From positions 5,813,877 through 5,877,876 of the forward strand of contig JAOWCC010001634.1 of the NCBI GenBank assembly GCA_030867875.1: a stretch of 64,000 nt of DNA, given 5' to 3'. Numbering within the stretch: position 1 is the stretch's first letter; each line of letters opens with the position of its first letter. The notes below the pieces were generated by a model, which worked only from the letters and a program-made list of their open reading frames with translations, was not told where the DNA came from and made no database searches. Source of the stretch: Actinernus sp. WN-2022. Lineage: Eukaryota; Cnidaria; Anthozoa; Actiniaria; Actinernidae. This document shows, piece by piece, positions 26,595 to 34,057 of this stretch. The position numbers were made by a program, and so were the translations under genes.

Positions 26595-27911
26595 ATGGTG
26601 AACAACAGAAAAGCGCAAAGCACAAAAGCACACAACTATATCGACACGATAGAACGTTTCGAAGATCGCATGCGTAGGATCGCGGCACGTATGGAGGCGC
26701 GCACGGAGGCACTGGATGCACAGCACAGTATTGTTGAGACAGAACTCATTGCATATAACGTGCGTAGAGACATGGCAAGGTCGAAGGCACAACAGGAGGT
26801 ACTGGATGCTCTGTTCGATATTGCCAAGGCACTCATAGACAGACACATGGACCCAGACCTAGTCGACCCCCTATACATAGACCCGCGATTATGTGGCAGC
26901 CTATTCATGGACGACACATACCCAGACCTAGTCGACCCCCTATACATAGACCCGCGATTATGTGGCAGCCTATTCATGGACGACACATACCCAGACCTAG
27001 TCGACCCCCTATACATAGACCCGCGATTATGTGGCAGCCTATTCATGGACGACACATACCCAGACCTAGTCGACCCCCTATACATAGACCCGCGATTATG
27101 TGGCAGCCTATTCATGGACGACACATACCCAGACCTAGTCGACCCCCTATACATAGACCCGCGATTATGTGGCAGCCTATTCATGGACGACACATACCCA
27201 GACCTAGTCGACCCCCTATACATAGACCCGCGATTATGTGGCAGCCTATTCATGGACGACACATACCCAGACCTAGTTGACCCCCTATACATAGACCCGC
27301 GATTATGTGGCAGCCTATTCATGGACGACACATACCCAGACCTAGTTGACCCCCTATACATAGACCCGCGATTATGTGGCAGCCTATTCATGGACGACAC
27401 ATACCCAGACCCAGACCCAGATGACATATCCAACATATGGGATCAAAGCATCCTAAACGGAATGATAAGGAACTCAGACCGTAGCACCTTAAGGAGAATA
27501 CGTGCCCAGCTTAATAGGATATCCCCCATCGATTCGGATGACCCAGACTCAGACTGGGATCCCAATGAGGGACGCGACACATGGCGCCCATACAATGCGA
27601 ACAACGCAGACGACGCGGATGACCCAGGCATAGACTCAGATGATGAGGTGGACCACAACTCGATACGTGCCCGCTATCCAATTGCGAATCGCGACCTGAT
27701 GTGCACCTGCAATTCAATCGTTATTAATGCATGCAGTGAAAAATACAACATGGTTGACATAACCTATGAGTGTGCCTTGTACTACGATTCATACATGGGC
27801 GAGCCACCGCCGCCTTACAGTCTCGAGGACAACCTACCCCTGGGTGAGCCACCACCTTACACCCCTAGGTACGATCCACTCCTAAACGCATTTCCTGAAA
27901 TCCACTCTTAA
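26595..27911 (+). CDS. Acidic 23-residue-repeat protein with PPxY motifs
   Basis: 438 aa. Residues 1-85 are helical and charged. Residues 86-270 are eight tandem copies of DLVDPLYIDPRLCGSLFMDD plus TYP (69-bp units, almost identical in DNA; only gtcgac/gttgac differs). An acidic aspartate/asparagine-rich region follows. The C-terminus contains GEPPPPYSLED and GEPPPYTPRYD, two PPxY late-domain-like motifs, which in other viruses bind Nedd4-type ubiquitin ligases to reach ESCRT. Composition is richer in G+C than the rest of element 1. Because of the repeat, two other frames are also open here; this frame is chosen for its ATG, promoter-like box and meaningful ends. It is the last gene before the right TIR. 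Function is inferred only from motifs. Confidence 0.7.
   Translation: MVNNRKAQSTKAHNYIDTIERFEDRMRRIAARMEARTEALDAQHSIVETELIAYNVRRDMARSKAQQEVLDALFDIAKALIDRHMDPDLVDPLYIDPRLCGSLFMDDTYPDLVDPLYIDPRLCGSLFMDDTYPDLVDPLYIDPRLCGSLFMDDTYPDLVDPLYIDPRLCGSLFMDDTYPDLVDPLYIDPRLCGSLFMDDTYPDLVDPLYIDPRLCGSLFMDDTYPDLVDPLYIDPRLCGSLFMDDTYPDLVDPLYIDPRLCGSLFMDDTYPDPDPDDISNIWDQSILNGMIRNSDRSTLRRIRAQLNRISPIDSDDPDSDWDPNEGRDTWRPYNANNADDADDPGIDSDDEVDHNSIRARYPIANRDLMCTCNSIVINACSEKYNMVDITYECALYYDSYMGEPPPPYSLEDNLPLGEPPPYTPRYDPLLNAFPEIHS
26855..27406 (+). repeat. Eight tandem 69-bp repeats in coding sequence
   Basis: The unit contains gacctagtcgaccccctata, then catagacccgcgattatgtg, then gcagcctattcatggacgac, then acataccca. 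Copies 1-6 are effectively identical; copies 7 and 8 share gttgac. The near identity implies recent unequal crossing-over or gene conversion. The unit length is a multiple of three and free of stops in three of the six frames. Confidence 0.92.
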
Positions 27912-28043
27912 CCGGTTTCTTGGAATAACGAGCACAGTCAAGGTCAAGGTCAAGGTCAAGGTCAATTACACGAGGTGATCAACTTCATCGACTTCATCAA
28001 GAAAAAAAAGATACTATGTGACCTTGGCATTCCATTCATAGGC

Positions 28044-28253
28044 GTGGTCAATTAGGGCGTGGTCACGTGATCAAATTCTTGGAATCCAGTTTAAACCGGT
28101 TTCTTGGAATAACGACATAATATGAATAAATTAACAGTAGGAGGAAAAGGCAGACTTCTGGCGACGTCTTTGTCATATTTTGAATTACTGGCGCTGCGCC
28201 AGTATTTCACAATATGTCAAAAACTGCGCCAGAATCGGCCTTTTCCCCCTACT
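28044..28253 (-). repeat. Right TIR of element 1, with terminal hairpin
   Basis: Exact inverse complement of 8416-8625. The outer 118 bp (28136-28253) again forms a hairpin. The element ends ccccctact, followed by the target duplicate GACTT (28254-28258). The 64-codon frame at 28122-28316 runs through the TIR into host DNA and is a shadow. Confidence 0.95.
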
Positions 28254-28258
28254 GACTT

Positions 28259-28965
28259 CAACTCGTCCTTTATTTATTCTTCAGAAAAAGGCCCTTCGTA
28301 CTATCACATTTTCTAAATTTGATGCATATTCTACCCCTTTGTTAAACAAATTTTAAAACTAAACGACTTAGTCCTCTCTCACACTGCTTTATTTATGTAT
28401 CAATATCACGCAAATACCCTCCCAACTGTTTTTAGAAATTTTTTTAAACCTCTCTCTGAAATCCATCATTTTAACACTCGCTTGGCATCCACTTCTTATT
28501 ATTATCTTCCTGCTATTCGAACTAATTATGGTCTATTTAATATTCGTTTTCAAGGTCCAAAAATATGGAATTCACTAGACAAAAACTAATACACATTCAA
28601 AAATTGTTTGAAAAAAGATCTTATAAGTAAATATTGATCAAATATCTTTTCAATTTGCATTTTCAATTTCAATTTAAAATATGTATTTTCAGCAGATTGT
28701 CTTTTATTCGTTGTCCCTGTTATGTTTACGTGTGTCCGTTTCTTGTATTTATTATATAACAAATTATGTACATTGTTTTCGTTCTGACCGCCATATCAAA
28801 TTGCAATCTGAACTTTGTTCCGGTGGCTCAGCTTAGTTTAGCTTTCTAGTTATTCTGAGCCTACCAGTACCAATTATTGAGCTTTTCATTTTTCCAGTAA
28901 ACCTGTAACTATTATTAATTCCAGTACGAAATAAAATTTGTTGTTGTTGTTGTTATACAAACACT
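28259..28965 (+). mobile_element. 5'-truncated LINE fragment, reverse transcriptase C-terminus and 3' tail
   Basis: The reading frame LQKKALRTIT, frameshifting to FMYQYHANTLP, RTNYGLFNIRFQGPKIWNSL, is the typical C-terminal part of a CR1/L2-like non-LTR retrotransposon ORF2. It ends in aataaaatttgttgttgttg, a short-repeat 3' tail as expected for this group. The frame is continuous with about 10 bases (8406-8415) left of element 1 when one GACTT is removed, so element 1 inserted into this LINE. It carries a frameshift and a stop, so it was already dead. Confidence 0.65.
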
Positions 28966-29052
28966 GTATTTCGCGCCATGTTTGCACCCCTTGCAAAATG
29001 TGGTAATTAACCGCGAACTGGTCTATTTCTTAGCTTGTATAGTAGTAGTAGT

Positions 29053-29321
29053 AGTAGTATAGTCGGCGTCAGTTAAATACCACTTTTTCTTGTACAACAA
29101 AACTCAAAAGGTTGTGAATGTTATGGACGCCTTGTTTTCTTGCACAAGGGGCGTCATAAAGTGAATTCAGAAATCCACTTCATAACGCCCCTTGTGCAAG
29201 AAAAAAGGCGTCCATAACATTCACAACCTTTTGAGTTTTGTTGCACAAGAAAAAGTTGTATTTAACTGACGCCGACTATACTACTATGGGGTAACTAAGG
29301 GTCATTCAAAGTGTCACTAGA
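29053..29321 (+). repeat. Left TIR of element 2, largely one long hairpin
   Basis: The stretch 29053-29286 is itself an inverted repeat: agtagtatagtcggcgtcag at the outside returns as ctgacgccgactatactact, with arms of about 115 bp. The central loop region gtgaattcagaaatccac occurs in the opposite orientation in the right TIR, as expected for inverted copies. Beyond the hairpin, tggggtaactaagggtcatt to cactaga completes the TIR. Confidence 0.93.
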
Positions 29322-29478
29322 TATTCGCGCACCTAAGAAATCCAAACTTGAAGTATATGTTAAAGGAATGATTATTATACTGTATATTACCACTAAATGG
29401 TATTAGTATATATTCTTTATTCCACAATACTAGCTTACGTTGTTATCTTAGTACGCATTAACACCATACAGATCGAAC
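29322..29478. promoter_or_regulatory. Leader before first gene of element 2
   Basis: AT-rich 157-bp gap with attatactgtatattacc and tattagtatatattc boxes. It probably holds the promoter of the zinc-binding gene. No other feature seen. Confidence 0.35.
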
Positions 29479-29916
29479 ATGTCGAAGAAGAACTCAAATG
29501 TAGACGCCGCAATAACTTGTGATTGGTTGATGAGAGGGAAGGACTCAAAATGTCCAAAGAAGATTTCGAAGACAACGAAGTTCTGTTCCCAGCATAACTA
29601 CCAAATCTCAAAAGGCTGTGCCCCATACGTACCATGCTCGAAGTGCGGTAAAGGATGTCGTACTGATTACGAGCTTTGCTCAGGATGTGACCGTCTCACC
29701 ATCAAGGTGAAGTCTTCCGGTGTCTATATAAGACGCGCTAAGAAGTCCAGCAAGAAGCTAGAGGATCCAAGAAAGGAGGAGCCAAACATGGTGGAACCGG
29801 AGGTAGCATTGCCCGCTGAATCAAGAGTGCTGGAACCAGTGGAAGGTCTTGGAGAGTCTCTCAACCATGCGCTCAACGAGGTGTTGGCTGCCTTGAGGAA
29901 CGAGAAGGACGCTTAG
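29479..29916 (+). CDS. Small cysteine-rich (zinc-binding) protein
   Basis: 145 aa. Eight to ten cysteines lie in the first 75 residues, including CDWLMRGKDSKCPKK, FCSQHNY and CSKCGKGCRTDYELCSGCDR. These could bind two zinc ions in treble-clef or knuckle-like sites. A basic stretch (RRAKKSSKKLEDPRKEE) and an acidic helical tail follow. It resembles a small nucleic-acid-binding regulator but I recognise no named family. It sits between the left TIR and the TFIIB-like gene. The element 1 gene near TFIIB (11585) is also a small zinc-binding protein, though the sequences do not align clearly. Confidence 0.6.
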   Translation: MSKKNSNVDAAITCDWLMRGKDSKCPKKISKTTKFCSQHNYQISKGCAPYVPCSKCGKGCRTDYELCSGCDRLTIKVKSSGVYIRRAKKSSKKLEDPRKEEPNMVEPEVALPAESRVLEPVEGLGESLNHALNEVLAALRNEKDA

Positions 29917-29925
29917 GAATAGCCA

Positions 29926-29997
29926 CGAAAAAAGAAAAAAGGAAGAATGAAGAAGGTCGTTGCGTGGCCCTCTTCATTCCTCTTCTTTTTTTTTTTT
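29926..29997. terminator. Intergenic hairpin before TFIIB-like gene of element 2
   Basis: gaaaaaaggaagaatgaag pairs imperfectly with cttcattcctcttctttttt around a loop containing gtcgttgcgtggc. An inverted copy of the same unit, with loop acgcaac, stands at 38723-38784 before the integrase gene. The poly-A/poly-T flanks and position after a stop codon fit a transcript 3'-end signal. Confidence 0.6.
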
Positions 29998-30028
29998 CTA
30001 TTGAACGTACGACATCTATAGTTGTATC

Positions 30029-31021
30029 ATGGACGAGCTAGTCAGATTGTTTGGTCCTGGAATTTGTAGAAGCCTGAATATCAAACCACAAGTGGAACGT
30101 ATTAACACCAGTGAAACATGTTCTGATTGTCTCTGTCCCTTGGAAGTACAAGGAACGGAATTCGTGTGTCCCACATGTGGTCTTGTTTCCGAGGTTGAAC
30201 CATGTACAGAAACTAAGATCGACATTATTACTACTCGACTGCATATAGTAGGTCCGGACGGGTTTCAGTATCAAAGTGATCTAGACCGCGCAAAACCAAA
30301 GCAAAGCGATGATGACATAGAACTGAAACGACGAACGCTACTACAAGAACTACGAGCATACGACACTATTTACAAACAAAGTTATGATTTATCGTTCCCT
30401 ATGAACGCGTTAGAAATCGTAGCCGACGCATTCACCCAAGTAATGAAAGTTTGTCTCAAGCGTAGTGATGCTAAGAAAAATATTTTAGCTGCTCTACTCT
30501 ACCATGCATGCATACAATGTGGATTCGTCCGATCTAAAGGTGAGGTCGCTCGCTTCATGCAACTAAGAAACGAAGGCATCCATAATGGAGAGGTCTTCAT
30601 ACGTTCTCTGTGTGACGACGATAAGATTGATGTAGACTTGGATGCTGAGCGCATAGTTCCTCACATTGCGACGACTTTCCTACAACTAGATCTTGTAGGA
30701 GTACCTAGGGACGTTCAACAAATAGTCCACGAGGTCGTTACTAAGGCAATGGAAAACAATATAGGCCCCAAATCAATGCTTAAGACGAAAGTCGTTGGAG
30801 CAAGTTACGAGGTGCTACGTCGCTCCGGATCGTCTATGTCTTTTAAGGATGTCGTTAAGCGATGTGGCATATTTGGAAATGCGGTCAAGCGTTTTGTCAA
30901 GGAGTTGTCTTCTTACCATTCCCACTTCGAACCAATCTACACTAGACATAGGCTAACTAGCAGTAGGACTTGGCAAAGTGAAAGTGAGAACCATGTTCGT
31001 TCCTTTCATAGGAAACGTTGA
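30029..31021 (+). CDS. TFIIB-like transcription initiation factor (element 2)
   Basis: 330 aa with a complete N-terminal zinc ribbon: C31, C34, C47 and C50 (CSDCLCPLEVQGTEFVCPTCG). Two cyclin-like repeats follow at about 105-205 and 210-310. The first contains ILAALLYHACIQCGFVRSKGEVA and the second SFKDVVKRCGIFGNAVKRFV. It lacks the ISGNKY linker seen in the element 1 copy, so the two have diverged strongly or were acquired separately. The ribbon recruits polymerase and the cyclin folds contact TBP and promoter DNA. As this element has no TBP-like gene, it would have to work with host TBP or a TBP-related factor. It is preceded by a hairpin, as is the element 1 TFIIB gene. Confidence 0.78.
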   Translation: MDELVRLFGPGICRSLNIKPQVERINTSETCSDCLCPLEVQGTEFVCPTCGLVSEVEPCTETKIDIITTRLHIVGPDGFQYQSDLDRAKPKQSDDDIELKRRTLLQELRAYDTIYKQSYDLSFPMNALEIVADAFTQVMKVCLKRSDAKKNILAALLYHACIQCGFVRSKGEVARFMQLRNEGIHNGEVFIRSLCDDDKIDVDLDAERIVPHIATTFLQLDLVGVPRDVQQIVHEVVTKAMENNIGPKSMLKTKVVGASYEVLRRSGSSMSFKDVVKRCGIFGNAVKRFVKELSSYHSHFEPIYTRHRLTSSRTWQSESENHVRSFHRKR

Positions 31022-31024
31022 TTC

Positions 31025-31636
31025 TTACATTCCAAGTTTTTCTCGCATTTCCTTTTGCACTTCTTGCTTGAGTTCGGCTCGAACCCGATCCGTGCTTTTT
31101 TCACCTATGGAAGCCTTGCGACGAATTTCAGATCTCATGATCTCATACTTATTCGCTTCGTTCAGGATGAGACTGTATTCAGAGTCGGATATGTTTTCAT
31201 CACGTAGTGCCTTCGATACTAGATCACGAATCGTATTGATTTTCGCCTTTGCCAACATAGTTGTCTTTTCATGCTTAGAAACCTTCATTCCTAACTTCTT
31301 AGCTCCAAGGGTCGTAGATGCTGAAATTAATCCACATAGTCCACCAATAACTCCAAGTGGTAGACCAATCACTATTCCAACCCCAGTCAACGCTGCGCCC
31401 AATCCAGATCCAGATAAGATCACAGATAGACCTCCAGTTGCCACTGCGATTCCATGAACTATTCCTTGAGAACGTGCATATTTCTTGCGCACACCTTCGT
31501 AGTGCCTTTCTTGAACTTCTATGTCCGAAAGCGTGTCTCGGATCGTTTGCAGTCTAAAGTTCTTTCCAGTGTCACTAGCAATCTGTGGATAGATACTTGG
31601 TGCTGATGGAAACGGTTGAATCGAATCGCCTTCCAT
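31025..31636 (-). CDS. Glycine-rich double-TM protein (element 2)
   Basis: 203 aa, clear homologue of 13661-14269. It has ENFRL/KNFRLQTI, YEGVRKKYARSQGI, a glycine-rich membrane region (GVGIVIGLPLGVIGGLCGLI) and the signature KVSKHEKTTMLAKAKINTIR. The C-terminal helix is charged. It converges with the TFIIB-like gene with a 3-bp gap and follows the candidate minor capsid gene on the minus strand. The family is found three times in this window (two intact copies and one fragment). Confidence 0.7.
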   Translation of the reverse strand: MEGDSIQPFPSAPSIYPQIASDTGKNFRLQTIRDTLSDIEVQERHYEGVRKKYARSQGIVHGIAVATGGLSVILSGSGLGAALTGVGIVIGLPLGVIGGLCGLISASTTLGAKKLGMKVSKHEKTTMLAKAKINTIRDLVSKALRDENISDSEYSLILNEANKYEIMRSEIRRKASIGEKSTDRVRAELKQEVQKEMREKLGM

Positions 31637-31658
31637 TGTAACGCGTTATACATATAGC

Positions 31659-32324
31659 TTACTCAAGCTTCAACACGTATCGTATCGGTCGACCACGGAA
31701 GTCCATGATGTTGCTTTTGTCATCGCGAACAGTCAGTCGAAGGCTGTTCCGCATTGTTCCTAGAGCTTGGACTTTCGTTGATTCCATCAAATGATAGGTC
31801 CTTCTGTTAAACCAGGTGCCTTCTACGTTAAGGCTAGCTAGTACAGTCGTGCGCTTTCCCTCAAGGAGTGAGAATTTGGGATCCACCGCATCACAGTGGA
31901 TATATATTGTTTGGATATATTCCATTATCAGGTCGTATTCTCTCACTTTTAATGTTACGTTTCCATCCTCGTCTTCATTTCCTTTGATACCCAATATTTC
32001 ACAGAGATTTTTACTGAACTTGATTGGTTTCTTCACATCTAGGGTCCAATATTTTTTACTGGATATGTCTATAAATTTAATGATGTCAGCATCGACTGCA
32101 GGTGCTAAGCGATCCATTAAGGTAGTTATCTTATAATTCCCTAGATTGATTGTGTATGGGAACCCCACACCCTTGACTTCCCACTGAAACGTGGCCTTCT
32201 CTTTTAGATTCAACCAACTGTTCTCAATGGTGGTTTCAAGTAGCGAAATATTATTGATAATAATTGGGTCGTCGAAGTAGACCGTATGGTCGGATGATGT
32301 GGTGATGACATTAAGGATCGTCAT
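31659..32324 (-). CDS. Candidate minor capsid/penton-like protein (element 2)
   Basis: 221 aa, single copy, homologous to the tandem pair 14294-14938 and 14962-15600. Shared features are the YFDDPI/YLENPI start, CEILGIKG, IYIHCDAVDP, NSLRLTVRDD and the end RPIRYVLKLE. It is predicted all-beta. It is transcribed divergently from the conserved 563-aa gene, from a 41-bp palindromic spacer, and leads into the glycine-rich membrane-protein gene 22 bp downstream. The jelly-roll assignment rests on family memory and needs structure prediction. Confidence 0.6.
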   Translation of the reverse strand: MTILNVITTSSDHTVYFDDPIIINNISLLETTIENSWLNLKEKATFQWEVKGVGFPYTINLGNYKITTLMDRLAPAVDADIIKFIDISSKKYWTLDVKKPIKFSKNLCEILGIKGNEDEDGNVTLKVREYDLIMEYIQTIYIHCDAVDPKFSLLEGKRTTVLASLNVEGTWFNRRTYHLMESTKVQALGTMRNSLRLTVRDDKSNIMDFRGRPIRYVLKLE

Positions 32325-32365
32325 TATATGTTGAAGGTATAACTATATATACGTATAGCTTCAAC
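32325..32365. promoter_or_regulatory. Palindromic bidirectional promoter (31659/32366 pair)
   Basis: 32330-32365 begins gttgaaggtataac and ends gtatagcttcaac around a central tatatata, an imperfect palindrome ending at the plus-strand ATG. The divergent spacer at 35131-35164 has the same plan (gttaaa...tatatata...ttcaac). A symmetric TATA element flanked by GTTGAA/TTCAAC could fire both ways. Confidence 0.6.
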
Positions 32366-34057
32366 ATGAGGAGGTCCGGAGGTCTTTTCAGTTACCATTA
32401 CGAAGGGAAAGACGAAGAGGAAGAGGTCCCAACACCGAATGCTAACATAAGGTCAAAGGCTGAGAATCAAGCTAGGAGAGAGAATCAAGCTCGGATAGAT
32501 AGAAAAGATGTGGAAAGTAGAGAGGTTGCAACCTTGAATGCCAATCTGTTGGTGAAGTTCAAGAAAAGATATCCACATGCAGATCTTCACAAGTTCTATG
32601 TCTCTACGGAAGTGAACGGTCCAGGCAAATATTCGACGAGTATTTGGTTTCGAGATGGAGATTCTAGCTATGTCATTTACGGCAATGATGTCTCAAAGTT
32701 ACCTGCAGTCACTCAAAGACGCATCGATGACGCATTGTGGGATGTGCATAAAGGTTTCCCATCTACGTTGACCCTAGATAGAAGTGCGAAATATCCTATT
32801 ACAGCAGTTCCTCCTACTGGACCGGCACAAGATATCGATCTCACTAATCTATGGATATATGCCACCTCAAAGAATAGGTTCAAAGCAGGCGTTCGAAACA
32901 TATTCAAGGAGACCGTCGTAAAGCATATGACAGCAAATGAGTCCTACCATTGGTTACATGGTCCGGATTTCAAATATTGGCCTCAACAATTGAATTTCGC
33001 AACGTGGTGTGCGACTTCTGGATGTGGAGTGTCATTGTTTGATCCTATTTTCAAAACGTATCCACCAGTCGTTCAGGGGTTCCTACGATTTCACGTTTAT
33101 TTCACAATACGAAGAATTCTGCATGAACTTGGTGGTGCCAATGGAGTTCCTTTACCTGGTAACTCTCATTTCAAGCAAATGGATAACCTCTATAACAAAG
33201 CAGCTCTTGAGAAATTGTGCATTGAATTTGGTATATCTCGAACACCAGATTTCCCACCAGACTTCCGATGGCACGGAGGTAGGAATCACGGATTAGGAGA
33301 CGTATTCCTTTTGTATGGTGATGGCTACAAGAACGTCCACGTAATCCGAAGCTACGACAAGGAAGCAGACACATGGCCCAACCACAATAACTTATTTGCA
33401 GACGAGAAAGGCAGTGTGGACAAGGGCGATCTAGTATCCTTTATTCGGAACGACGAACACGAAGGAAAGCAATACAATTGGTTTACGCCACCAATCGGAA
33501 AGGGTTTGACAGATGCTGGATTGGGTAGGTTGAATAGATCTGTCGAGGCTTTTGGACATTGCATGCTTGGTGCTCAAGCCGACTTGAACGGATCCATCAT
33601 AGATAGCCATAACGTCAAAGAAAAGTTTAAGAGCTTAGTCGAAGACGCTATTCTCGAAAACGACTTAGTGGTGAGCTACAAAAACTATCTTACCGCTATA
33701 AAATCAACGCATAAGAGGCTCGATCTAGCAATAGCTGTAGGCGTGCGATTATTGCCAAGCGATCTAGTGTACTATCTTGGTAAGAAAGATGGCTATAAGA
33801 ATCCAATCCCGAAAGCTACGAAAGATATGGTGCTAGGCACTAACGACATCAATGCAGAAGGCAAAGGACATTCACCTCTTCCTATGAAAGGCCCACCAGA
33901 TAAGAAATTGGTGCAGCCTCTCGAGACGCACAAGAAACAAGTTCCTGTACCAAAGGCAAAGGCAAAGGCAAAGGCAAAGGCTGGCTCACAACATGAGATT
34001 AATCTCGCAGTGACATCCATTGCCGCAGCTGGAATTGCATGGATGTTGTTTCGTTAA
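32366..34057 (+). CDS. Conserved Polinton virion-associated protein candidate (element 2)
   Basis: 563 aa. It aligns with 12050-13564 of element 1 but has an extra charged N-terminal segment of about 60 residues (a possible coiled coil with RSKAENQARREN) and a lysine/alanine/proline-rich linker before the tail (KAKAKAKAKA). Conserved blocks are FKKRYPHADL, WPQQLNFATWCATSGCG, YPPVVQGF, FRWHGGRNHGLGD and SFIRNDEHEGKQYNWF. It ends in a membrane segment (LAVTSIAAAGIAWMLF). It is transcribed on the plus strand here, opposite in relative orientation to element 1. It converges with 34054 by a 4-nt overlap. Confidence 0.7.
   Translation: MRRSGGLFSYHYEGKDEEEEVPTPNANIRSKAENQARRENQARIDRKDVESREVATLNANLLVKFKKRYPHADLHKFYVSTEVNGPGKYSTSIWFRDGDSSYVIYGNDVSKLPAVTQRRIDDALWDVHKGFPSTLTLDRSAKYPITAVPPTGPAQDIDLTNLWIYATSKNRFKAGVRNIFKETVVKHMTANESYHWLHGPDFKYWPQQLNFATWCATSGCGVSLFDPIFKTYPPVVQGFLRFHVYFTIRRILHELGGANGVPLPGNSHFKQMDNLYNKAALEKLCIEFGISRTPDFPPDFRWHGGRNHGLGDVFLLYGDGYKNVHVIRSYDKEADTWPNHNNLFADEKGSVDKGDLVSFIRNDEHEGKQYNWFTPPIGKGLTDAGLGRLNRSVEAFGHCMLGAQADLNGSIIDSHNVKEKFKSLVEDAILENDLVVSYKNYLTAIKSTHKRLDLAIAVGVRLLPSDLVYYLGKKDGYKNPIPKATKDMVLGTNDINAEGKGHSPLPMKGPPDKKLVQPLETHKKQVPVPKAKAKAKAKAGSQHEINLAVTSIAAAGIAWMLFR

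Larger units (their letters stand above)
8416..28253. mobile_element. Complete Polinton/adintovirus-like element 1 (19.8 kb)
   Basis: The boundaries are set by identical 210-bp terminal inverted repeats that begin agtagggggaaaagg, and by a direct GACTT at 8411-8415 and 28254-28258. The ends begin with AG, as usual for Polintons. Inside are intact genes for PolB, DDE integrase, packaging ATPase, major capsid protein, a capsid-like duplicate pair and many small membrane proteins, plus TFIIB-like, TBP-like and BRO-N/nuclease genes. There is no recognisable protease gene. The composition is clearly more AT-rich than element 2. The undamaged genes and identical TIRs point to a recent insertion. 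It could be an endogenous transposon or an integrated virus; the capsid genes argue for virion-forming ability in an ancestor. Confidence 0.93.
7981..29025. mobile_element. Host MITE/foldback split by a LINE and by element 1
   Basis: The left end tagaccagttcacggttaa (7981) and right end ccgcgaactggtcta (to 29025) are inverted repeats of one element. The left part (7981-8405) includes a long internal hairpin: gctgtgctgggaagcgtgca near 8157 is mirrored near 8270. The right part resumes at about 28964 with acaaacactgtatttcgcgcc. A second copy at 47590-47856 shows these two parts joined without interruption, which reconstructs the pre-insertion order. The interruption is a LINE 3' fragment, itself interrupted by element 1. 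Confidence 0.65.

Noticed and set aside
26636..27436. Antisense 266-codon frame (and a 129-codon frame at 26891-27280) through the 69-bp repeats
   Set aside because: Openness in several frames follows from a stop-free repeat unit whose length is a multiple of three. The frame at 26595 has the better start, promoter box and non-repeat ends.
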